Translations under genes and position numbers: made by a program
Notes under the pieces: generated by a model
What the model saw: only the letters and a program-made list of their open reading frames with translations
Database searches by the model: none
What the model was told of the DNA's origin: nothing
In this document: positions 1 to 5,027 of the stretch, piece by piece
Layout of the letters: every line of letters begins with the position of its first letter
Numbering within the stretch: position 1 is the first letter of the stretch
Assembly (NCBI GenBank): GCA_030831725.1
Contig: JAURKN010000131.1
Coordinates: 1-5,027, forward strand
Direction of reading: 5' to 3'
Length of the DNA stretch: 5,027 nt
DNA from: Ferruginibacter sp.
GTDB taxonomy: Bacteria > Bacteroidota > Bacteroidia > Chitinophagales > Chitinophagaceae

Positions 1-17
1 GCCTTGATCTTTCTTTG

Positions 18-51
18 CTTCGTTTCTTTGTATCAAGACAAAGAAATGAAG
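18..51. repeat. Long intergenic hairpin at left edge
   Basis: Arms 18-31 and 38-51 pair over 14 bp (13 Watson-Crick pairs and one G-T at 22/47) around a 6-nt loop, atcaag (32-37). The loop is also the exact reverse complement of cttgat at 3-8, so the RNA could form a pseudoknot. The 8-mer tttctttg occurs at 10-17 and again at 23-30. No T-run follows on the plus strand, so it is not a classical terminator. It may be the end of a dispersed intergenic palindrome that continues past the left edge. The pairing is directly visible; its role is unknown. Confidence 0.6.
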
Positions 52-134
52 AATTAGACAACTTCTTTATAATTGCCGGTTGGGACGATTGGCATTTGGT
101 GTTTGACTTTTTTTTACCCAGACATTCTACTCAT

Positions 135-162
135 AAAAGGTCCGTTTTTCGGACCTTTTTTT
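135..162 (+). terminator. Rho-independent terminator
   Basis: A perfect stem, aaaaggtccg (135-144) with cggacctttt (150-159), closes a ttttt loop, and the T-run continues to 162. This is a canonical intrinsic terminator for a plus-strand transcript entering from the left. The A-run at 135-138 makes it weakly usable on the minus strand too. It insulates the gene cluster starting at 249 from upstream transcription. The rest of 1-248 has a short open frame running off the left edge, which the terminator overlaps, so I do not call a gene there. I found no convincing TAnnTTTG promoter element between 163 and 248. Confidence 0.9.
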
Positions 163-248
163 ATAGACCCAATGTTTTTTTATACTTAAATTAATTGTTA
201 CACTACAGATAAAAATTCATTCATAACAAACAGTCAATAAAACTTCCA

Positions 249-899
249 TTGAAACAAGTACTTACATTCTTGCTTTTGTTGTATTGTTCGATTTACACCT
301 ACGAATTGGCAGATGCTACTCTTCAAGGAGATCAAGAACAATTGCAGTGGATCAAAGATGGCAGAGCAGGAAAAGGCGAACGAATTAGAATGTTCAAAAC
401 ATTCCCCAAAAGCTATATAGATGGCTTGGAAGAAAAGTTATTGTTGGAACAAAACCACATGCGCAACTTAACGACTTTTGCTACATATGTTTCTATTTCC
501 TCCTTTCTGCTTTTTTTCATTTTTACAATACTTCTTTTTCGTGAAAGAGGATATAAAACATTCCTCCATAAAAACGACGGATTCCATTTTTTTATTTTTT
601 TCCTTCTTGTCATTTTTGGCACCTTTGGAATTTCCACCTATTTCTCGGCTGGAGAATGGTTAAGTCCGAACGAAAGCCAGAATCTGACTTTGATATATGA
701 ATGTTTTGTGTTTTTTGCCTCTCCTCTATTTTTCGGATTGTCTACTTTTCTCATCAAAAAAGAAATGATTAAAACGCCGGGACTAAAAAAATGGAAATAT
801 CATTTGTCTCTTTTGTTTTTGATACTGTCGATGGTAGCAATACTTATTTTATTGATTGGGTTTTTGAGTGTTCCGGATTTAAGAGGAAATATCACCTAA
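249..899 (+). CDS. Multi-pass membrane protein of unknown function
   Basis: A 216-residue protein that I do not recognise. It begins with a hydrophobic stretch (about residues 4-18) that could be a signal peptide or a first membrane helix. A charged soluble stretch of about 55 residues follows (20-75), rich in Glu, Lys and Gln. Four further hydrophobic helices lie at about 76-97, 112-132, 147-169 and 184-207, so the topology is a signal peptide plus four helices, or five helices. The start is TTG at 249; there is no in-frame ATG between it and the upstream stop at 210-212, and the next ATG (390) would remove the N-terminal hydrophobic segment. No strong ribosome-binding site is visible, which is usual for Bacteroidota. 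It is the first of three same-strand genes; the next starts 35 bp after its stop. The hydrophobic profile supports a real gene, but the start is less certain than the frame. Confidence 0.7.
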   Translation: MKQVLTFLLLLYCSIYTYELADATLQGDQEQLQWIKDGRAGKGERIRMFKTFPKSYIDGLEEKLLLEQNHMRNLTTFATYVSISSFLLFFIFTILLFRERGYKTFLHKNDGFHFFIFFLLVIFGTFGISTYFSAGEWLSPNESQNLTLIYECFVFFASPLFFGLSTFLIKKEMIKTPGLKKWKYHLSLLFLILSMVAILILLIGFLSVPDLRGNIT

Positions 900-934
900 C
901 ATCGCTGTACCTTCATAGCCTTAAATAGGAAAAA

Positions 935-1351
935 ATGCCTGTTGATATCACATTACAAATATTGGAAACCTTGAAGAAAGCAAGGCCTGAAGACGCTTTC
1001 ATCAGCAGTTTACATCACCAATATTGCAACCGAGGCGGATTGAGCAAAAAGCAACTGGAGGGATTGATGAAAAAAGCCGAACAATCAACCATCATAACTG
1101 AGGCGCATCTGGCTACCCTTCAGGCTATCATAAAAAAGAAGCCGAACAGATATCGTTCTGAAAAAATTGAAAAGGCGCCAGACTTTGACAGCGATAAGAC
1201 ATTTATACCCATGATAAATAAAATGCTTGAAAAATACCCTCAACATAAAATGCTCGTATTTTTGCAACAGAAGATTGAATCGGGAAAACCCCTCTCCGAT
1301 TTTGAAATCCATGAAATCAACCGATTGTTCAAACTGCTGATTAAACCATAG
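935..1351 (+). CDS. Small helical protein of unknown function, coupled to the S46 peptidase
   Basis: A 138-residue, Lys-rich, probably cytoplasmic protein with no signal peptide or membrane segment. It starts at ATG 935, with AGGA at 927-930 just upstream, a short-spaced ribosome-binding site. Its stop is 3 bp before the peptidase start, so the two are almost certainly co-transcribed and perhaps translationally coupled. The sequence looks mostly helical and shows a weak internal repeat at an 84-residue offset: residues 22-41 and 106-125 share a hydrophobic pattern, a Leu (26/110), and a Leu-Ser pair (36-37/120-121) that looks like a helix N-cap. The first copy reads GGLSKKQLEGL. A pattern of this kind, a helix ending near Gly then LSxxQ and a second helix, suggests a helical hairpin. 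I cannot assign a family. It has no obvious role in peptide hydrolysis, so the pairing may be only positional. Confidence 0.75.
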   Translation: MPVDITLQILETLKKARPEDAFISSLHHQYCNRGGLSKKQLEGLMKKAEQSTIITEAHLATLQAIIKKKPNRYRSEKIEKAPDFDSDKTFIPMINKMLEKYPQHKMLVFLQQKIESGKPLSDFEIHEINRLFKLLIKP

Positions 1352-1354
1352 AAA

Positions 1355-3493
1355 ATGAAAAAAATCATCTCCTCTCTTTTTGTATTCTTTCTGTTCTTAA
1401 CCTCTTTTGCCAATGAAGGCATGTGGTTGCCGCAATTGTTGCAAACCCTGAATGAGAAAGAGATGAAAAAAATGGGGATGAAAATTTCTGCGGAAGACAT
1501 CTACAGCATCAACAAAAGCAGTTTGAAAGATGCGATTGTGAGCTTTGGCGGTTTCTGTACGGCGGAAGTCATTTCAGACCAAGGGTTGATTCTCACCAAC
1601 CACCACTGTGGATTTGATGCGATTCAAAACCAAAGTTCTTTGGAGAAGAATTATATCCAAAACGGATTTTGGGCCATGGAAAAAGGACAAGAACTTCCTA
1701 ACGCCGGCCTTTTCGCCACATTCATCATCCGCATTGAGGATGTGAGTGTTAAAGTATTGGAAGGTGTGAATCGGAGCATGACTGAAAAAGAAAGACAATC
1801 CATGATTGATAAAAACATGGCGGCCTTAAAAAAAGATTTTCCAAAGGAAAATGACCAGGACATCTTGATCCGTTCTTTTTTTGACGGGAATAAATATTTT
1901 TTGTTTGTGACTGAAACCTATCGTGATGTTCGTTTGGTAGGAGCTCCCCCCGCTTCGATTGGCAATTTTGGGAAGGATACCGATAATTGGATGTGGCCAA
2001 GACACACCGGTGATTTCTCCATGTTCAGAATTTACGCTGGTAAGAATAATCGTCCTGCGGCTTACTCTCCCGACAATGTTCCTTACAAACCAAAACGTTC
2101 TTTGAGCATCTCTCTCAAAGGAATGAAAGAAGGTGATTTCACCATGGTGATGGGCTTCCCGGGAAGAACCAACGAGTATCTTTCAGCAGCAGCAGTAAAA
2201 CAAATATTGACCATCAATGATCCGGCAAAGATCAAAATCAGACATGAAGTTTTGAGCATTTTGGGTTCCTACATGAGAAAAGATGAGAAGATCAAAATAC
2301 AATATGCCGCAAAATATGCGAGCATAGAAAATGCCTATAAAAAATGGCAAGGTGAAGTGCTTGGTCTTACAAAATCCAATGCGGTTAAACGCAAACTCGA
2401 CCAAGAGAAAATCTTCATGGAAAAAGTGAAATCAGATAAGGTTTGGGATAGTCTTTACGGAACAATTTTGGAAGAACTGCAAACCGCATATAGCGACATT
2501 GAGCCCTTATTGCTTGCCAGAGATTACTACAATGAAACCATGCCCAGAATTGAATTGTTCAACATCGCTGGAACTTTGAGCAGCTATGTGAAGTCTGCAA
2601 TGAAGGACAATTCCAAAGCGAATCCGACCACAGTCATTCAGAAATTACAGGAACTATATTCGGAGTACAACAGGGAGGTTGATCAATCTCTGATGACTGC
2701 CCTTTTGGAAATGTATATGAAAGATATTTCGGAGGAGAATATCCCCCCCAGATTGAATGAAATGCTACGTGAGCACAAGAGCATGAAAGATTTGGTCGCT
2801 CATTTGTACAACCGTACCGGATTGAACAGCAAAGACAGCATTTTTACTTTACTGCAATATTCTCCAGACCTGGTAAATGATATTTTGAAAAGAGATCCTA
2901 TTTATCAATTGTACACAGACATTGCAAATACATATGCGAAATCCACAGGAGATTTCATTGCAGAAATGCAATCAGACATCAATAAGCTTCAACGCACTTA
3001 TATGGAAGCTCAAATGACCGTTTTCAACAACAATCGTTTTTATCCGGATGCGAACTCAACCCTGCGCGTGACCTATGGCAATGTGAAGGGATACAAACCA
3101 AGAGATGCGGTTCAATATGACTTTTACACCTACATGGACGGATTGATGGAAAAGCACAAACCAGGTGACTATGAATTTGATCTTCCAAAAAAATTGATTG
3201 ATCTCTATGAAGCGAAAGATTTTGGTCCTTATGGCGTAAATGGTAAACAGCCCGTATGTTTCATCGCATCAAATCATACTACGGGAGGCAACTCCGGAAG
3301 TCCGGCACTTGATGCGAAAGGAAATTTGATTGGTTTGAATTTTGACAGGGTTTGGGAAGGAACGATGAGCGACATAAACTACGATCCGGAAATCTGCCGG
3401 AATATCATGGTAGATATCAGATACGTACTTTTTGTAGTTGATAAATTCGCTGGTGCTAAACATCTTGTTGATGAGATGAATCTGGTAAAATAA
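1355..3493 (+). CDS. S46 family dipeptidyl-peptidase, DPP11-type (Asp/Glu-specific)
   Basis: A serine exopeptidase that releases dipeptides from the N-terminus of peptides, expected in the periplasm. Its 712 residues fit the S46 family (about 700-720). It begins with a signal peptide (KK, then a hydrophobic core), with probable cleavage after Ala19 (SFA|NEG), followed by the family-typical mature start EGMWLPQLL. The chymotrypsin-like triad is complete: His84 in TNHHCGF (81-87), Asp220 in HTGDFSMFR (217-225), and Ser647 in GGNSGSP (644-650). A long alpha-helical insertion fills roughly residues 275-560, as in the solved S46 structures. Arg665 in NFDRVWEG lies 18 residues after the catalytic Ser, the same spacing as Ser655-Arg673 of Porphyromonas gingivalis DPP11; DPP7 has Gly there. 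This predicts preference for Asp or Glu at P1. No Shine-Dalgarno is visible. It is the last gene of the three-gene plus-strand cluster. Family assignment is near certain; specificity is inferred from one key residue. Confidence 0.96.
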   Translation: MKKIISSLFVFFLFLTSFANEGMWLPQLLQTLNEKEMKKMGMKISAEDIYSINKSSLKDAIVSFGGFCTAEVISDQGLILTNHHCGFDAIQNQSSLEKNYIQNGFWAMEKGQELPNAGLFATFIIRIEDVSVKVLEGVNRSMTEKERQSMIDKNMAALKKDFPKENDQDILIRSFFDGNKYFLFVTETYRDVRLVGAPPASIGNFGKDTDNWMWPRHTGDFSMFRIYAGKNNRPAAYSPDNVPYKPKRSLSISLKGMKEGDFTMVMGFPGRTNEYLSAAAVKQILTINDPAKIKIRHEVLSILGSYMRKDEKIKIQYAAKYASIENAYKKWQGEVLGLTKSNAVKRKLDQEKIFMEKVKSDKVWDSLYGTILEELQTAYSDIEPLLLARDYYNETMPRIELFNIAGTLSSYVKSAMKDNSKANPTTVIQKLQELYSEYNREVDQSLMTALLEMYMKDISEENIPPRLNEMLREHKSMKDLVAHLYNRTGLNSKDSIFTLLQYSPDLVNDILKRDPIYQLYTDIANTYAKSTGDFIAEMQSDINKLQRTYMEAQMTVFNNNRFYPDANSTLRVTYGNVKGYKPRDAVQYDFYTYMDGLMEKHKPGDYEFDLPKKLIDLYEAKDFGPYGVNGKQPVCFIASNHTTGGNSGSPALDAKGNLIGLNFDRVWEGTMSDINYDPEICRNIMVDIRYVLFVVDKFAGAKHLVDEMNLVK

Positions 3494-3514
3494 ATCACGC
3501 CATACTTTGAGAAT

Positions 3515-3529
3515 GCCTCCATTTGAGGC
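3515..3529 (+). terminator. Weak hairpin after the S46 gene, possible terminator
   Basis: gcctc (3515-3519) and gaggc (3525-3529) form a perfect 5-bp stem with a 5-nt loop, 21 bp after the peptidase stop. Only cttaca follows, without a real T-run, so termination here would be inefficient or factor-assisted. It is the only stem-loop before the tandem repeat. Confidence 0.3.
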
Positions 3530-3550
3530 CTTACAATACTCTTGCTTTCA

Positions 3551-3613
3551 ACCGACGAACTTCGTTGTCGGGGTCTATGTATGAATTGACTGAAGTAGTG
3601 GAACCTACTGGAC
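3551..3613. repeat. Tandem repeat copy 1 (carries a duplicated tRNA 3' end)
   Basis: First of two 63-bp direct copies with a 64-bp period; 61 of 63 positions are identical (differences at 3580/3644 and 3585/3649). Each copy holds a 20-bp imperfect palindrome (3552-3571 here: 5-bp outer stem CCGAC/GTCGG plus an inner 3-bp pairing and one bulge), a linker, and the last 15 nt of the adjacent tRNA gene. In this copy the tRNA-derived piece is 3599-3613 and is not attached to a tRNA. Together with the second copy this accounts for most of the sequence between the convergent peptidase and tRNA genes. Confidence 0.9.
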
Positions 3614-3614
3614 C

Positions 3615-3677
3615 ACCGACGAACTTCGTTGTCGGGGTCTATGAATGAGTTGACTGAAGTAGTGGAACCTACTGGAC
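3615..3677. repeat. Tandem repeat copy 2 (overlaps the tRNA-Val 3' end)
   Basis: Second copy of the 63-bp repeat. Its palindrome lies at 3616-3635, and its last 15 bp (3663-3677) are the real 3' end of the tRNA: the 3' acceptor strand, the discriminator base and most of the 3' side of the T-arm. The repeat boundary inside the tRNA shows that the duplication copied outward from the tRNA into its trailer. On the minus-strand transcript both palindromes lie downstream of the tRNA and could act as processing or stability hairpins, but neither has a following U-run. Confidence 0.9.
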
Positions 3678-3737
3678 TCGAACCAGTGACCCTCACGTTG
3701 TCGACGTGATGCTCTAAACCAACTGAGCTAAGATTCC
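3663..3737 (-). tRNA. tRNA-Val (anticodon GAC)
   Basis: A full cloverleaf can be drawn on the minus strand (75 nt without CCA). The acceptor stem is GGAATCT with AGGTTCC (one T-G pair) and discriminator A. The D-stem is GCTC/GAGC with a 10-nt loop containing GG. The anticodon stem is TCACG/CGTGA with loop TCGACAA, placing anticodon GAC at 3700-3702. The variable loop is GGGTC. The T-stem is ACTGG/CCAGT with loop TTCGAGT. CCA is not encoded (A73 is followed by CT), so it must be added after transcription. Position 33 is C instead of the near-universal U. The gene starts 31 bp after the DUF4197 stop codon and has its own candidate -7 element. Confidence 0.95.
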
Positions 3738-3744
3738 AAGAGGG

Positions 3745-3752
3745 CAAAAATA
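3745..3752 (-). promoter_or_regulatory. Candidate -7 promoter element for tRNA-Val
   Basis: The minus strand reads TATTTTTG, a perfect fit to the Bacteroidota -7 consensus TAnnTTTG, and it ends 7 nt before the mature tRNA 5' end. That places the transcription start at or just before the tRNA. I see no TTTG or TTG at the usual -33 spacing; the nearest TTG triplets are only 10 and 13 nt upstream. The region is very AT-rich, so a chance match is possible. Confidence 0.5.
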
Positions 3753-3768
3753 ATAAATTAATCAACAA

Positions 3769-4512
3769 TCATTTATTGCCACCGAAAGTTCTTTTCAATA
3801 GATCGGTTGTTCTTGCCAGCGGATCTTTTCTGATCAACTCCTCCTCTCTTGCAATCAAAAGAAAGAGTCCGTCAATCGCTTTTTCGGCGACATAACTCTT
3901 AAGATCCGGATTCACTTTATTTCTGGTGAGTCTGTTGTAATTGGTAAAAACATCTTTCCAATATTTGGTCGCATCCGTTTTTTTCAATGATGCCTCTATG
4001 ATTGGCATCATTCTGCTTTTGATGGAATCCATCGTTTCAAATTTAAGATAGTTTGTAGCAGCATGATCTCCTCCTTTTATGATTCCTACTGCATCTTCCA
4101 CACTCATTTCTTTGATGGTCTTCAGAAAAATCTCACCTGATGTTGATACAGCGTCTTCCGCAGACCTGTTGATGGATTCAATGCACTGATCCACTGATTT
4201 CCCAAATCCAAACTTCCGAAGCGTCGACTCCACATTGGCAGCTTCTTTTGGCAATGGAATTTTCACTTCAGGCCTGTTCATAAAACCATCTTTTTGTCCC
4301 AACACCCCGATGCTTTTATTCGCTCCAACAACCAGCGCTTGTTTCAACCCTTCAACCATATCCGGTGTTGATTGAATTGTATTTGTTGAAGCAACTTTGG
4401 ATTCAACTTGCTTTTTGACCTGATTCAGTTTTTTGCCTGCATTCACTTTAATCTGTGCGTTTACAGAAAAAGTCGAAATAAAGAAAACGGCAATTATCGG
4501 AGTTGTTTTCAT
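3769..4512 (-). CDS. DUF4197 domain-containing exported protein
   Basis: A 247-residue protein of the DUF4197 family, whose function is unknown. A signal peptide spans residues 1-19 (MKTTPIIAVFF, cleavage VNA|QIK); no lipobox Cys is present, so it is probably soluble in the periplasm. A Lys/Gln-rich linker (20-50) precedes the domain (about 52-245). Family-typical segments appear in order: GLKQAL (55-60), KIPLPKE (84-90), SINRSAEDA (113-121), a conserved AATNYL (151-156), KAIDGLFLLIAREE (211-224) and IRKDPLARTTDLLKRTFG (227-244). I chose the ATG at 4510-4512 over the in-frame ATG six codons upstream (4528-4530) because the shorter form begins exactly at the signal peptide, and the upstream ATG falls in the promoter/terminator tail. 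The gene follows the M43 gene on the same strand but is separated by a strong terminator. tRNA-Val lies 31 bp downstream. Confidence 0.93.
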   Translation of the reverse strand: MKTTPIIAVFFISTFSVNAQIKVNAGKKLNQVKKQVESKVASTNTIQSTPDMVEGLKQALVVGANKSIGVLGQKDGFMNRPEVKIPLPKEAANVESTLRKFGFGKSVDQCIESINRSAEDAVSTSGEIFLKTIKEMSVEDAVGIIKGGDHAATNYLKFETMDSIKSRMMPIIEASLKKTDATKYWKDVFTNYNRLTRNKVNPDLKSYVAEKAIDGLFLLIAREEELIRKDPLARTTDLLKRTFGGNK

Positions 4513-4527
4513 TGTTTGTGGTTTGTA

Positions 4528-4558
4528 CAAAAATAAGAACGCCGAGATGAAGAATCAA
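4528..4558 (-). promoter_or_regulatory. Candidate promoter of the DUF4197 gene, inside the upstream terminator
   Basis: The minus strand carries TATTTTTG at 4535-4528, a perfect TAnnTTTG -7 element, with TTG at 4558-4556 separated from it by 20 nt, consistent with a Bacteroidota -33 box. The -7 element ends 15 nt before the chosen ATG, giving a short leader. The -33 triplet sits in the loop of the terminator hairpin and the -7 box is its U-tract. The assignment is by consensus only. Confidence 0.5.
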
Positions 4559-4568
4559 CTCGACGTTC
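4529..4568 (-). terminator. Rho-independent terminator of the M43 protease gene
   Basis: Reading the minus strand, GAACGTCGAG (4568-4559) pairs with CTCGGCGTTC (4546-4537): 10 bp with one T-G pair, a 12-nt loop, then TTATTTTT. It starts 22 bp past the stop codon of the metalloprotease gene and is in the right orientation to end that transcript. Confidence 0.85.
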
Positions 4569-4590
4569 GTTTTACCCCCAAAGATTATCG

Positions 4591-5027
4591 TTAATATTTT
4601 ATCAATTTTTTTATTACCCTGTCTTTCCCCTCTCCGATTTGTAAAAGATACAATCCAGGTCTCCAAGTGCTTGTATTGATGGAAAGATTTGCAGTTTCCG
4701 CCTGGATGCTTATGAGTTTCATGCCTGATGCGTTAAACACTGTTATTTTTTTACCTGCAATCTGGTTGATATCATCCGCTTTGATATTGAATTGATTTTG
4801 AATCGGATTAGGATATACCGTAATAGAATTAACCGGTACAGTTTGAACAGGACTGGCTGTTGCCGTATCGGTAGATGGAACGGTTGCGCCTCCTCCCATG
4901 GTACTGTCGCAAACAAATGAATTCATAAAACTATTACGCGGTCCGTTCACGGCAAACATGGAACGCATCTTTGTTTTTTGACCATGGGTGAAAATATTCA
5001 TACAGGCGTCCGGTGTGTAATCCATAA
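4591..5027 (-). CDS. M43-type secreted zinc metalloprotease, C-terminal part, with T9SS type A sorting domain
   Basis: Partial at its 5' end: the reading frame continues past the right edge, and the first Met in view (codon 5023-5025) is not a start. It fits the Met-turn methionine of a cytophagalysin/pappalysin-like (M43) protease. It begins MDYTPDACMNIFTHGQ and continues with KTKMRSMF, matching the family pattern (N-Y/F-MDY...CM..FT.GQ..RM). The partial preceding codon (NTT) allows Phe. The HExxH zinc site must lie upstream, outside the window. A Gly/Ser/Thr/Pro-rich linker (about 43-65 of the visible part) leads to a type IX sorting domain (66-144) with ITVYPNPIQNQF, VFNASGMKL, LSINTSTWRPGLYLLQI and a basic end, KKLIKY. 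The protein should be exported to the cell surface or medium and its C-terminal domain removed there. A strong terminator follows its stop. Confidence 0.9.
   Translation of the reverse strand, partial: MDYTPDACMNIFTHGQKTKMRSMFAVNGPRNSFMNSFVCDSTMGGGATVPSTDTATASPVQTVPVNSITVYPNPIQNQFNIKADDINQIAGKKITVFNASGMKLISIQAETANLSINTSTWRPGLYLLQIGEGKDRVIKKLIKY

Noticed and set aside
3..194. Plus-strand frame open from the left edge to a stop near 192-194, which could be the tail of an upstream gene
   Set aside because: It would pass through the hairpin at 18-51 and through the whole intrinsic terminator at 135-162. A terminator inside the end of a coding frame is unlikely, and the encoded residues match no family I know.
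1574..2000. Several antisense open frames of 70-83 codons within the S46 gene
   Set aside because: They lie opposite a well-conserved protease domain and have shadow-like composition, with no start signals or recognisable sequence.
3663..3677. Attachment site of an integrated element at the tRNA-Val 3' end
   Set aside because: The two tRNA 3'-end copies are only 64 bp apart, with no integrase or cargo between them, so no element is present. It is kept only as a possible origin in the findings.
3551..3677. CRISPR array or invertible switch
   Set aside because: There are only two copies, they abut with essentially no spacer (1 bp), and the repeats are direct, not inverted.
3379..3768. A 129-codon minus-strand open frame spanning the tRNA, both repeat copies and the end of the peptidase gene
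   Set aside because: Its N-terminal part is a translation of the tRNA-Val gene, its middle repeats because of the 64-bp tandem duplication, and its end is antisense to the S46 gene. No independent coding signal is seen.
4591..5025. A complete 144-residue T9SS protein starting at the ATG at 5023-5025
   Set aside because: That Met lies in an MDY...CM..FT.GQ context typical of the M43 Met-turn, and the frame stays open to the window edge, so the protein is a C-terminal fragment of a larger protease.

Overview
The window looks like a low-GC chromosomal segment from a member of the Bacteroidota. This rests on an S46 dipeptidyl-peptidase, a C-terminal type IX secretion (T9SS) sorting domain on a metalloprotease, a DUF4197 exported protein, near absence of strong Shine-Dalgarno sequences, and two perfect matches to the Bacteroidota -7 promoter octamer (TAnnTTTG). 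I cannot name the genus.

Layout. Positions 1-248 hold no supportable gene. They contain a long hairpin at the left edge (18-51) and a textbook rho-independent terminator (135-162). From 249 to 3493 three plus-strand genes form a probable operon: a TTG-started membrane protein of unknown function, a 138-residue unknown helical protein, and a 712-residue secreted S46 peptidase. The last two are separated by only 3 bp. The peptidase has a complete His/Asp/Ser triad and an Arg at the position that marks the DPP11 (Asp/Glu-specific) branch. The convergent space 3494-3662 holds a small hairpin and a 64-bp-period tandem duplication whose second copy runs into the 3' end of a minus-strand tRNA-Val(GAC). 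Further right on the minus strand lie a DUF4197 exported protein and the C-terminal part of an M43-type (cytophagalysin/pappalysin-like) secreted metalloprotease whose N-terminus lies beyond the right edge. These two are separated by a strong terminator whose U-tract also reads as the next gene's -7 promoter element.

Function. DPP11 releases dipeptides in the periplasm after acidic residues, and the M43 protein is probably a T9SS-exported endoprotease. Both suit an organism that feeds on peptides, but they are convergently transcribed and nothing shows co-regulation. I see no defence system, mobile element or CRISPR array. The most unusual local features are the tRNA 3'-end tandem duplication, the overlapping terminator/promoter, and the unknown pair of genes attached to the peptidase.
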